Positions 9,581-16,616 of a DNA stretch of 33,751 nucleotides are shown one piece after another. The position numbers were made by a program, and so were the translations under genes. Numbering within the stretch: the stretch's first letter is position 1; the number at the start of each line of letters is the position of its first letter. Origin of the DNA: Sphingomonas sp. (lineage in GTDB: Bacteria > Pseudomonadota > Alphaproteobacteria > Sphingomonadales > Sphingomonadaceae). Below the pieces are notes generated by a model that worked only from the letters and a program-made list of their open reading frames with translations, made no database searches and was not told where the DNA came from. The stretch spans positions 1 through 33,751 of the forward strand of contig NZ_JACDDV010000009.1 of assembly GCF_013816785.1 (NCBI RefSeq), read 5' to 3'.

Positions 9581-9609
9581 CCCATGACGCGCGCGATCGA
9601 TTGATGAAG

Positions 9610-9642
9610 CCGGCCCGCAATTCACAAGGCGGGCCGGATTTC
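9610..9642 (+). terminator. Rho-independent terminator after rne
   Basis: A 9-bp perfect stem, CCGGCCCGC (9610-9618) with GCGGGCCGG (9629-9637), has a 10-nt loop and is followed by ATTTCAT. The T-run is short, so termination may be moderate. It lies 29 bp after the rne stop and before the BepA-like gene. Confidence 0.75.
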
Positions 9643-9677
9643 ATCTGTGGTTCAGACCGACAATGGGAGATCGCGGC

Positions 9678-11051
9678 ATGATCTTTCGCCATCTCCGCAC
9701 GGTCCGGCATTTGATGCTGGGCCTCTTGCTGTTCTTCGCGGCAGCCCAGCCTGCCGCGGCGCAGTCCCTGCTTCGCGACAGCGAAACCGAATTGATGTTC
9801 AGGGACATCAGCAACCCCCTGATATCAGCGGCCGGGCTCGATCCGAAAAGCGTCAAGATCGTCTTGCTTAACGATCCCGAGATCAACGCGTTCGTAGCCC
9901 AAGGCCAAATCGTCTATATCCACAGCGGCCTCCTGACCGCCGCGGACAACGTCAACCAACTCCAGGGGGTCATCGCCCACGAACTGGGCCATGTCGCCGG
10001 CGGTCATGCGATCCGCATCTACGATGGCGCCCGGCAGGCCACCGGGATCACGATCCTCAGCCTGTTGCTTGGCGCCGCGGCAATTGCGGCGGGCGCGGGG
10101 GATGCCGGCTTTGGCATCATCGCCGCGGGCCAGCAGGCGGCGCTGGGCAATTTCCTGTCGTTCAGCCGCGCGCAGGAATCCACCGCCGACCTCGCCGGCG
10201 CGTCCTATCTTTCCAAGGCGGGAGTGACCGGCAAGGGCAGCCTGGAATTCTTCAAGAAACTGCAGAACCAGGAGTACCGGTTGGCGATCTACTCCAAGGA
10301 CAGCTACGACCGCACCCACCCGCTGTCGAGCGAGCGTATTCAGGCGCTCGAGCAAATCTACAAAAAGGATCCTGCCTGGGCCAAGCCGATCGATCCCAAG
10401 CTCGAAGCGCGGTTCGAACGCGTCAAAGCGAAGCTGCTCGGCTATGTCACGCCCAAGCAGGCCGTGACCCTCTACCCCGAGAGCAACCAGAGCATCCCCG
10501 CCCATTACGCTCGCGCCTATGCCTACCACCTTGGTGCCTATCCTGACAAAGCCAATGCCGAGGCAGAGGCGCTGCTCGCCACCTCGCCCGATGACCCGTT
10601 TTTCCTGGAGTTGAAGGGGCAGATTCTGCTCGAGGGCGGCCATCCCAAGGACGCCATCGCGCCGCTGCGCAAGGCAGTTGCGCAGGCCCCCGATCAACCG
10701 ATGATCGCGGTGACGCTGGGCCACGCATTGATCGCCTCGGAGGACAGCAAGAATTTTGCCGAGGCCAAGCAGGTGCTGAAAAACGCGGTCAACCGCGACA
10801 ACGACAACCCGTTCGCCTGGCTCCAACTGGGCATCGTCTACGATCACGAAGGCGATGAGCCGCGCGCCGCGTTGGCAAGCGCCGAACAGAATAACCTGGA
10901 AGGCAAGAACAAGATCGCCTTGGCCAGCGCCAAGATGGCGATGGCGGGACTGCCGCCCGGAACGCCCGACTATCTTCGCGCGCAGGATATCGCCATGGTG
11001 TCAGAGGAAGCGGTCAAGAAGGACAAGAAAAAGGGTGCTCGAGATAAATAG
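9678..11051 (+). CDS. M48 family metalloprotease with TPR region (BepA-like)
   Basis: A periplasmic zinc protease probably involved in quality control of outer-membrane proteins. The protein is 457 aa from the ATG at 9678, preceded by GGGAG at 9665-9669; an ATG at 9663 in the same frame has no ribosome-binding site. The signal peptide is about 1-29 (ending PAAAQS). The zinc site is HELGH at 101-105, with the third ligand in the downstream QESTADLAG helix. A hydrophobic Gly/Ala-rich segment (about 120-150) separates them, as in the family. The C-terminal ~190 residues carry TPR-like repeats (HYARAYAYHLGAYPDKANAE, GHPKDAIAPLRKAV, FAWLQLGIVYDHEG). It overlaps the DsbA-like gene by 17 bp. BepA is the closest well-known member; strict orthology is not shown. 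Confidence 0.92.
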   Translation: MIFRHLRTVRHLMLGLLLFFAAAQPAAAQSLLRDSETELMFRDISNPLISAAGLDPKSVKIVLLNDPEINAFVAQGQIVYIHSGLLTAADNVNQLQGVIAHELGHVAGGHAIRIYDGARQATGITILSLLLGAAAIAAGAGDAGFGIIAAGQQAALGNFLSFSRAQESTADLAGASYLSKAGVTGKGSLEFFKKLQNQEYRLAIYSKDSYDRTHPLSSERIQALEQIYKKDPAWAKPIDPKLEARFERVKAKLLGYVTPKQAVTLYPESNQSIPAHYARAYAYHLGAYPDKANAEAEALLATSPDDPFFLELKGQILLEGGHPKDAIAPLRKAVAQAPDQPMIAVTLGHALIASEDSKNFAEAKQVLKNAVNRDNDNPFAWLQLGIVYDHEGDEPRAALASAEQNNLEGKNKIALASAKMAMAGLPPGTPDYLRAQDIAMVSEEAVKKDKKKGARDK

Positions 11052-11742
11052 GGCGCCGTGGACGGCGGCGATCGCGGGCGGCATCATAGGCGCGGTCCTG
11101 ACCGCAGGGGCGATGCTGTTGGCCGGGCCGTCGCTCTTCGGAGAGCGGATGGTGCGCCAGGCGTTGATCGCCCACCCCGAGATGGTGCTCGATGCCAGCG
11201 AGGCCCTGCGCGACCGGCAATTTGCGACCACTCTCGCGCCGATCCGGGCCAGCCTAGAATCGCCGTTCTATTCCAGCTGGAAAGGTGCGGCCAAGCCCGA
11301 GGTCACGCTGACCTATTTCTTTGATTATGCCTGCGGCTATTGCCGGCAGAGCAACCCCGACATCGAGAAGCTGATTGCCGAGAATAAGGGGCTGCGAGTG
11401 ATCTATCGCGAGCTGCCGATCCTCGGACCTGACAGCGTTGCCGCCGCCCGCGTCTCGCTGGCCGCGTCGAAGGCGGGTAAGTTCGCACAATATCATGACG
11501 CGCTGTACGCCGCCGGCCGTCCCGGCCCGGACACCATCGCACTGGCTGCCCGTGCCGCCGGCGTCGCCCCGCAACCGGTCGACGACCCGGCACAGGAAGC
11601 GGAGTTGAGGACCAACATGGGCCTCGCCAGCCAATTGGGCGCGACCGGCACCCCCCTGTTCGTCATCGGCGACCGGGTGATCAACTCGGCCGCGGGCTAT
11701 GACGCGCTGAAGGCGGCGGTCGAGGCGGCGCGAAAGGGATGA
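11035..11742 (+). CDS. DsbA-family thioredoxin-fold protein
   Basis: A probable periplasmic thiol-disulfide oxidoreductase or isomerase of 235 aa. The start is a GTG at 11035, inside the last codons of the BepA-like gene. It is chosen because it gives a Lys/Arg-flanked membrane segment (about 9-31) before the rest, and the next in-frame ATG falls within that segment. The redox motif CGYC is at 100-103 within LTYFFDYACGYC. The cis-Pro loop GTP ends at Pro207 in ATGTPLFVIGDRVI, the signature DsbA/Com1 arrangement. The N-terminal part (about 38-75, ALIAHPEMVLDASEAL) resembles the helical extension found in Com1/ScsC-like proteins that promote oligomers. The partner and direction of redox action are not known; oxidising envelope proteins is an inference from location. 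Confidence 0.9.
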   Translation: MLEINRAPWTAAIAGGIIGAVLTAGAMLLAGPSLFGERMVRQALIAHPEMVLDASEALRDRQFATTLAPIRASLESPFYSSWKGAAKPEVTLTYFFDYACGYCRQSNPDIEKLIAENKGLRVIYRELPILGPDSVAAARVSLAASKAGKFAQYHDALYAAGRPGPDTIALAARAAGVAPQPVDDPAQEAELRTNMGLASQLGATGTPLFVIGDRVINSAAGYDALKAAVEAARKG

Positions 11743-11745
11743 CTC

Positions 11746-11824
11746 GTCATTCCGGGCTAGCGCCGGAATCTGCTTCATTGAACCGATGTGCCGAAGAAAG
11801 TGGACCCCGGATCAAGTTCGGGGT
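11746..11824. repeat. Dispersed-type palindromic intergenic repeat pair
   Basis: It fills the gap between two convergent genes. The first unit has ATTCCGG (11749-11755) paired with CCGGAAT (11763-11769). The second has ACCCCG (11804-11809) paired with CGGGGT (11819-11824), with a GATCAAGTT centre. Units of this style (GGACCCCGGATCAAG... followed by GTGAC) recur between genes in many sphingomonad genomes. It could serve as a bidirectional terminator for the DsbA-like gene and rlmE. Confidence 0.6.
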
Positions 11825-11829
11825 GACAA

Positions 11830-12504
11830 TTATCGGAAACCCTGCCCCTTGAAGCCCTGCGCGATCACGTACCATTCGCTGGAATCCTTACGGCTGGCGG
11901 GGGGCTTGGCGTGTTTGACGGTGGTGAAGTGGCGCTTCAGTTCGGCGACCAGGCCGTGGTCGGCACCGCCCGCCAGGACTTTGGCAACGTAGGAGCCGCC
12001 GGGCTTGAGCACCTCGATCGCGAACACCATGCCCGCTTCGACCAGCGCCATGGTGCGCAGATGGTCGGTCTGCGGGTGGCCGACGGTGTTGGCCGCCATG
12101 TCGGAGAGGATTAGGTCGGCCTGCTGCCCACTGAGCGCCTCGGCGAGGGCGGCAGGCGCTTGCTCGTCCATGAAATCCATCTGCAGGATGGCGACCCCGT
12201 CGAGCGGGTCGGTCAGCAGCAGGTCGATCCCCGCGACCCGGGCGGCGGGTGCGCGGCGGCGGACGACTTGGCTCCAGCCGCCGGGAGCGATGCCCAGGTC
12301 GATGACCGCCTTGACGCCACGGAGCAGGCCATATTTCTCGTCGAGTTCGAGCAATTTGTAGGCGGCGCGGCTACGATAGCCCTCGGCCCTGGCTCGCTTG
12401 ACGTAAGGGTCGTTGAGCTGCCGTTCGAGCCAACGGGTAGAGCCGACCTTGCGGCCCTTGGCGGTCTTGACCCGTTGGCGCAGCCCGCTTCCGCCGCCGC
12501 TCAC
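11830..12504 (-). CDS. rlmE: 23S rRNA 2'-O-methyltransferase RlmE (FtsJ/RrmJ)
   Basis: Methylates the 2'-OH of the universally conserved U2552 (E. coli numbering) in the A-loop of 23S rRNA, late in 50S assembly. The protein is 224 aa from a GTG at 12504. The K-D-K-E catalytic tetrad is visible: Lys50 (SRAAYKLLEL), Asp135 (LILSDMAAN), Lys175 (YVAKVLAGG) and Glu in SSEWYVIAQG. The SAM motif is VIDLGIAPGGWSQV (67-80). The N-terminal extension (1-20, Gly then Arg/Lys-rich) is longer than in E. coli. The GTG overlaps the ppx stop in GTGA, so the two are translationally coupled. Alternative upstream starts would run far into ppx and are unlikely. Confidence 0.94.
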   Translation of the reverse strand: MSGGGSGLRQRVKTAKGRKVGSTRWLERQLNDPYVKRARAEGYRSRAAYKLLELDEKYGLLRGVKAVIDLGIAPGGWSQVVRRRAPAARVAGIDLLLTDPLDGVAILQMDFMDEQAPAALAEALSGQQADLILSDMAANTVGHPQTDHLRTMALVEAGMVFAIEVLKPGGSYVAKVLAGGADHGLVAELKRHFTTVKHAKPPASRKDSSEWYVIAQGFKGQGFR

Positions 12505-13541
12505 AATATATATCCGTCGCGAGCCATCAGGGATCGCAATATCCCCTCGCGAATCCCTCGGTCGGCGATGCCAAGCATTTCGGCCGGCCAGATGTCGAGG
12601 ATCGCCTCCAGGATGGCACAGCCGGCCACGACCATGTCCGCGCGATCGGCGCCGATGCACGGCAATGCGCTGCGTTGCTTCAAGTCCATCTCGGCGATCA
12701 TCGTAGAGATGCGCCGCATGTCGCCGACCGGCACATGCAGCCCGTCGACCTGCTTCCGGTCGTAACTTGGCAGCGCAAGGTGGACGCTGGCCAATGTGGT
12801 CACCGTCCCGCTGGTGCCGAGCAGGCGCACGTTGGTCAGATCCTGCGGAAGCATTTCAACGAAGCGGGCGAAGCTGCGCACCACGCGCTCGCGCATTCGG
12901 CGATAGGCGGCGACGCGGTCCTTGCCCTCGATCGCCTCGCGGCCTTCGCTTTCGGTCAACGACACAACGCCCCATGGCGCCGACCACCAGGCACGGATGC
13001 GCGGACTGACCTCGCCCTGCTCAACCAGCACCAACTCGGTCGATCCGCCGCCGATATCGAAGATCAAGGCCGGCCCGTCGCCTGGCTCGAGCAGCTTGTG
13101 GCAGCCAAGCACCGCTAGCCGCGCCTCCTCCTGCGGAGCGATAATCTCCAGCGCGACGCCGGTTTCGTGGTGCACCCGCTCGACGAAATCGCGGCCGTTG
13201 ACCGCCCGGCGGCACGCCTCGGTGGCGACCGAGCGTGACAGGGTGACGTGGCGGCGGCGCAGCTTTTCGGCGCAGACTGCAAGCGCGTCGACCGACCGGT
13301 CCATCGCGTCTTGGCTCAGCTTGCCGCTGGTCGACAGTCCCTCGCCTAGCCGTACAATGCGCGAAAAGGCGTCGAGCACGGTGAACCCGCCTTCGTCGGG
13401 CCGGGCGATCAGCAAGCGGCAATTGTTGGTACCCAGGTCGAGCGCGCCGTAGATGTCGCGCTGCCCCCGTCGGTGGTTGGGCCTTCCGTCGGCCGATCCC
13501 TCAAAGCGGGGGACCGGCGCACTGGCGACCTGCTGCGCCAT
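12501..13541 (-). CDS. Ppx/GppA family phosphatase
   Basis: Exopolyphosphatase or guanosine pentaphosphate phosphohydrolase of the actin/Hsp70-like ASKHA fold; 346 aa, cytoplasmic. The phosphate-1 motif is ALDLGTNNCRLLIA (33-46) and the phosphate-2 motif is FDIGGGSTELVLV (161-173). APQEEARLA (about 135-143) carries the conserved acidic residues. The protein is about the length of domain I+II only (E. coli Ppx is ~510 aa), so the C-terminal HD-like domain is absent, as in many alphaproteobacterial members. It may act on pppGpp rather than polyphosphate; the sequence cannot decide. The pairing with rlmE in one transcript suggests a ribosome/stringent-response link but does not prove it. Confidence 0.93.
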   Translation of the reverse strand: MAQQVASAPVPRFEGSADGRPNHRRGQRDIYGALDLGTNNCRLLIARPDEGGFTVLDAFSRIVRLGEGLSTSGKLSQDAMDRSVDALAVCAEKLRRRHVTLSRSVATEACRRAVNGRDFVERVHHETGVALEIIAPQEEARLAVLGCHKLLEPGDGPALIFDIGGGSTELVLVEQGEVSPRIRAWWSAPWGVVSLTESEGREAIEGKDRVAAYRRMRERVVRSFARFVEMLPQDLTNVRLLGTSGTVTTLASVHLALPSYDRKQVDGLHVPVGDMRRISTMIAEMDLKQRSALPCIGADRADMVVAGCAILEAILDIWPAEMLGIADRGIREGILRSLMARDGYIL

Positions 13542-13648
13542 CGTCGCACGCCCGTTCTATCCTTCACCGCGCAGGAAATGCCGCGCGGCTGACTTAGGGT
13601 AAGACTAACCTGAAGTAGCGCCACGGCGCAACCGGGCGCCAGCGAGCG

Positions 13649-13677
13649 TTGACACGAAGAGGTGCGTTTTCTATCTG
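13649..13677 (+). promoter_or_regulatory. Sigma-70-type promoter of tRNA-Gln
   Basis: TTGACA (13649-13654), a 17-bp spacer, then TATCTG (13672-13677). The expected start is near 13684, about 27 nt before the mature tRNA. The region after the -10 (CCCGCCCGGC) is GC-rich, as in stringently controlled stable-RNA promoters. The -35 is a perfect consensus match. Confidence 0.8.
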
Positions 13678-13710
13678 CCCGCCCGGCGACCCGACGCTTC
13701 GCCGCAGTGC

Positions 13711-13784
13711 TGCCCGATCGTCTAATGGTAAGACTACGGACTCTGACTCCGTCAATCGAGGTTCGAATCCTCGTCGGGCATCCA
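13711..13784 (+). tRNA. tRNA-Gln (anticodon CTG)
   Basis: The acceptor stem is TGCCCGA (13711-13717) paired with TCGGGCA (13774-13780), then discriminator T and an encoded CCA (13782-13784). The anticodon arm is ACGGA-CTCTGAC-TCCGT, giving anticodon CTG, which reads CAG. The T-arm is CGAGG-TTCGAAT-CCTCG. All arms pair, and the first base U is typical of tRNA-Gln. Confidence 0.97.
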
Positions 13785-13809
13785 GTCGTGGCCAGTGGGG
13801 GATTAGGCG

Positions 13810-14547
13810 ATGAGAATCATCGGCAGCTTCGTCAGCCCCTATGTCCGAAAAGTGCTGGTCGCGCTTGAGATCAAGGGGATCGACTATGAGGTCGACCCGA
13901 TCACGCCCTTTTTCGGCGACGACGAATTCGAGCGGCTGAGCCCGCTGCGCCGCATTCCGGTGATGGTAGACGGCGGTCTGGTGCTGACCGACAGCTCGGT
14001 GATTTGCGCCTATCTCGACGAAGCATGGCCGGAGGAGCCGCTGCTCCCCGACGACGTCAAGGATCGCGCCCGCGCGCGCTGGCTCGAAGAGTTCGCCGAT
14101 ACGCGCCTTGGCGATATATTCATCTGGGGGCTTTTCTATCCGAGGTTCGTCCATCCGCTGGTGTGGGGCAAGCCGGGCGATCAAGCACGGATCGAGAAGT
14201 CCTTGTCGACGGACATTCCGACCGCGCTCGATTATCTGGAGGGCGAAGTTCCTGCCTCAGGCTTTCTGTTCGGCCATTTCGGCATCGCCGACATTTCCAT
14301 CGCCAGTTTCTTCCGCAATGCCGCTTATGTCGATTTTGAGGTGGACGAGAACCTCTGGCCCAAGACCGCGCGATACGTCCGCGACGCGCTGGCCCACCCG
14401 GCATTCGAGAAATTGCGGCGCCTTGAAGCAATCCAGCTCGGCACCTCGATCGCCGGACGGCGACAGGCCCTGCTCGATGCCGGCGCCAGGCTTACCGCGG
14501 AATCGCTCGGCCAGCGCGAGCCGCGCAGGGGTATCATGCGCCTTTAA
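13810..14547 (+). CDS. Glutathione S-transferase family protein
   Basis: A 245-aa cytoplasmic protein with an N-terminal thioredoxin-like GST domain and an all-helical C-terminal domain. It starts MRIIGSFVSPYVRKV, with the candidate catalytic Ser9 in SPYVRKV. The cis-Pro is Pro50 (RRIPVMVDG) and the glutathione gamma-Glu site is TDSSVICAYLDE (60-71). GGGGA lies about 8 bp before the ATG. The C-terminal ~30 residues (AGRRQALLDAGARL...) form a basic tail beyond the usual domain end. The substrate is unknown; such proteins conjugate glutathione or act as glutathione-dependent isomerases or reductases. The stop overlaps that of the response regulator on the other strand. Confidence 0.9.
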   Translation: MRIIGSFVSPYVRKVLVALEIKGIDYEVDPITPFFGDDEFERLSPLRRIPVMVDGGLVLTDSSVICAYLDEAWPEEPLLPDDVKDRARARWLEEFADTRLGDIFIWGLFYPRFVHPLVWGKPGDQARIEKSLSTDIPTALDYLEGEVPASGFLFGHFGIADISIASFFRNAAYVDFEVDENLWPKTARYVRDALAHPAFEKLRRLEAIQLGTSIAGRRQALLDAGARLTAESLGQREPRRGIMRL

Positions 14548-15059
14548 TGCTGCGTGCCCGCGATCCAATGTTCGAGGCGGGTCTTCAAAGATCGGCGTGA
14601 GGGGATGAAGCCCGGCTGCTGAGACGGCTCGGCGCCTTCGCTCTCCTCGGCCTGATCGTAGAGCGTCAAATTGACCGGCATCTTGGGACGAAGCGCCTCG
14701 CGCCCGCGCATCATGTCTTCGGCCGCGGCGAGGCTGCGGTGGACGTCCTCTGCGGTGAACGGCTTCATCAGGCAGCCGAGCGCCAGGTCGGGCATTGGAA
14801 AGTCGGGCGCCCGGCCGGTGATAAAGAAGCAGGGAATGTCGAAGTCGCCCATCCGGACCGCGACCGAAAAGCCGGTTGTGCCATGCGCCAGGCGAAGGTC
14901 GACCAGGGCCAGGTCGGGCTGATGCTGCTCGGCCGCCTCGACCGCGCCCTCGAGATCGTCCGCGGTCGCAACGACGCGATAACGCGGATTATCCTCGACC
15001 AGATATTTTAGCGTGGTCGCCAGCTGTGCGTCGTCTTCGACGATCAGGATCTTCAGCAC
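14544..15059 (-). CDS. Response regulator, receiver domain with short unrecognised tail
   Basis: A 171-aa protein. The start is a GTG at 15059, chosen because GGGAGG precedes it at good spacing and the receiver begins at once (VLKILIVEDDAQLA); an ATG 45 bp upstream would add an unlikely leader. Receiver residues: Glu8/Asp9/Asp10 acidic pocket, phospho-acceptor Asp54 (LALVDLRLAHG), Thr81 (FFITGRAP) and Lys99 (CLMKPF). After about residue 120 there is a ~50-aa tail (RPKMPVNLTLYDQAEE... SLKTRLEHWIAGTQH) with no recognised DNA-binding or enzyme domain. It is probably a phosphorelay intermediate or protein-binding regulator. No sensor kinase is adjacent. Convergent with the GST gene. Confidence 0.88.
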   Translation of the reverse strand: MLKILIVEDDAQLATTLKYLVEDNPRYRVVATADDLEGAVEAAEQHQPDLALVDLRLAHGTTGFSVAVRMGDFDIPCFFITGRAPDFPMPDLALGCLMKPFTAEDVHRSLAAAEDMMRGREALRPKMPVNLTLYDQAEESEGAEPSQQPGFIPSRRSLKTRLEHWIAGTQH

Positions 15060-15188
15060 CGTCGAGCCTCCCGTCCTCAGGCTATTCCCCGTGTCCTGGA
15101 ACAAGATAGTGCGCGTTGAACGGCTCCCCGCGAATCCTTTGAACCTTGGTTAACGCCAAGACGACGACTAACTGCGGCGGAACGAGGA

Positions 15189-15809
15189 TCAGCTGCGATA
15201 AAAGACGTGCGCGCCGATTTTTTCGGCTCGCTGTAGATTCCGCCGCCACGTCGGGGCGACATAGTCGGCGTGATACCACAGCACATCCGAGGACAGCTTC
15301 GAGGTCAGGTGAAGCGCGGCGATGCGGGTAATTGCCTGGGCCCTGTGCCAGGCCGCGCAGTCCGGATCGATGCGTGGGAAGCGGCCAGCACGGACGAAGC
15401 TGAACTGCGCCTTTTGTTTGACGACGCCGCACCAACTGGCGGGATAGCGGCCCGACCTGGCACGGTTCATGACCACTTCGGCCACTGCCAGTTGTCCCTC
15501 GAGGGGCTCGCCCATGCTTTCGAAATAGACCGCGGTGGCCATGCACTTACTTTCCTCGTCAAGCGCGGCACCCATGCTGTTGGACTCGACCAGCGCCGAC
15601 AGCGCGATCGGCGCGGCCGGAGCGGTGACGACCGAGCCGATCGCTGCTGTGCCGGCATCGATCGGAGTGGTGACGGTCCGCACGACAGCCTGGACGAGCG
15701 GCAGCGAGGTCGTCACCTGCTGGGCCAGCGCAACGCTTGATCCGCCGAGCGGGAACAGCGCGACGATAGCAAACACCGGCGCGAGGCCGGCTTTCAAAAA
15801 CTTGTTCAA
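15189..15809 (-). CDS. SleB-type cell wall hydrolase, exported
   Basis: A 206-aa protein with a signal peptide (residues 1 to about 29, NKFLKAGL...SSVALAQQ), so it acts in the periplasm. The Hydrolase_2/SleB domain spans about 84-206: CMATAVYFESMGEPLEGQLAVAEVVMNRARSGRYPASWCGVV, with the conserved Glu in YFES and a downstream WYHADYVAPTW segment. The family cleaves peptidoglycan; in sporeformers it degrades cortex, while in alphaproteobacteria the role is general wall remodelling. The start is a TTG at 15809: the nearest upstream ATG is followed directly by a stop, and the TTG gives a proper signal peptide with a Lys-containing n-region. Three Cys (about 88, 126 and 149) might form a disulfide. 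No obvious operon partner. Confidence 0.88.
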   Translation of the reverse strand: MNKFLKAGLAPVFAIVALFPLGGSSVALAQQVTTSLPLVQAVVRTVTTPIDAGTAAIGSVVTAPAAPIALSALVESNSMGAALDEESKCMATAVYFESMGEPLEGQLAVAEVVMNRARSGRYPASWCGVVKQKAQFSFVRAGRFPRIDPDCAAWHRAQAITRIAALHLTSKLSSDVLWYHADYVAPTWRRNLQRAEKIGAHVFYRS

Positions 15810-16125
15810 ATCATACTCTAAACCATGCGGCCGGCAGTCCGACGATCGCGGAGCGGATATTGCTCAGGCGAATGGTGGAGTGCGCGTCCGTCTTGCCCTG
15901 GGTTCCGGATCGATCTCGTTTCGAGACGCCGTTCGGATCCGCTCGCTCTTAACTCGCTGAGACCCATAGCGAAGATGGTGCAGTGCACAACCGAGGCGCG
16001 GTGAGTCGAGCCAATGACGGGGTCAAATCTTGGAACTTCGTTATATTTGGCTGTTTTATGCGATTTCAAACAGCAATTGCCTGAACGATGGGAGCGCGAT
16101 AGTCCTGCATCAAAAGGAGTAAGGC
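15810..16125. other. Intergenic region between SleB and EVE genes
   Basis: 316 bp with no convincing coding frame. A possible plus-strand promoter for the EVE gene is TTGGAA (16030-16035), an 18-bp spacer, TTTTAT (16054-16059). AAGGAG at 16113-16118 precedes the EVE start codon. The stretch 16024-16075 is AT-richer than its surroundings, as expected for a divergent promoter. No strong repeat or RNA gene was seen. Confidence 0.4.
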
Positions 16126-16527
16126 ATGGCCTACTGGCTGATGAAATCCGAGCCGGGCAAATATAGTTGGAACGACCTTGTCCGCGACGGTGGGACCGAC
16201 TGGGACGGGGTACGCAACAACGCCGCCCGCTTGCACCTGCGCTCGATGAAAGCGGGCGACGAGGCCTTTTTCTACCACAGCAACGACGAGCGCGCGGTGG
16301 TCGGCATCATGCGCATCGCCGGTCCGGGCAAGCCCGACGGCGAGGACGGCAGTTGGGTCAAGGTTCCGGTCGAGCCAGTGCGGCCCGTGTCGCCAGTATC
16401 GCTAAAGACGATCAAAGCCGAGCCGAGGCTCGCGACAATGGAGCTGATCCGCCAGTCCCGCCTGTCCGTCGCTCCGGTGAAGGACGACGAATGGGCCACA
16501 ATCCTGGAGTTGGCCGAGCGGGGCTGA
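16126..16527 (+). CDS. EVE domain-containing protein
   Basis: A 133-aa protein filled by one EVE (PUA-like) domain, of the YTH/thymocyte nuclear protein 1 type. It starts MAYWLMKSEPGKYSWNDLVRDG, followed by WDGVRNNAARLHLRSMKAGDEAFFYHS and the VVGIMRIAG strand, all hallmarks of the family. AAGGAG at 16113-16118 is an excellent ribosome-binding site. EVE domains are thought to bind modified bases in DNA or RNA through an aromatic cage; Trp4, Trp15 and Trp26 are candidates. Eukaryotic homologues bind 5-hydroxymethylcytosine. The bacterial housekeeping role is unknown, although EVE domains also appear fused to modification-dependent restriction enzymes. There is no such fusion here. Confidence 0.93.
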   Translation: MAYWLMKSEPGKYSWNDLVRDGGTDWDGVRNNAARLHLRSMKAGDEAFFYHSNDERAVVGIMRIAGPGKPDGEDGSWVKVPVEPVRPVSPVSLKTIKAEPRLATMELIRQSRLSVAPVKDDEWATILELAERG

Positions 16528-16616
16528 CCTTGCAAACCCGAGCCTGCTTCGGACCCATCGTGGTGGCCGCGTCGTTACTTACTTTGGTCGTGCGAATTCG
16601 GTTTCAGGGGACCTCA

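Noticed and set aside
8689-9585. A long Ser/Arg-rich open frame antisense to the rne 3' end
   Set aside because: Its composition mirrors the Arg/Glu-rich tail of RNase E; no domain and no ribosome-binding site.
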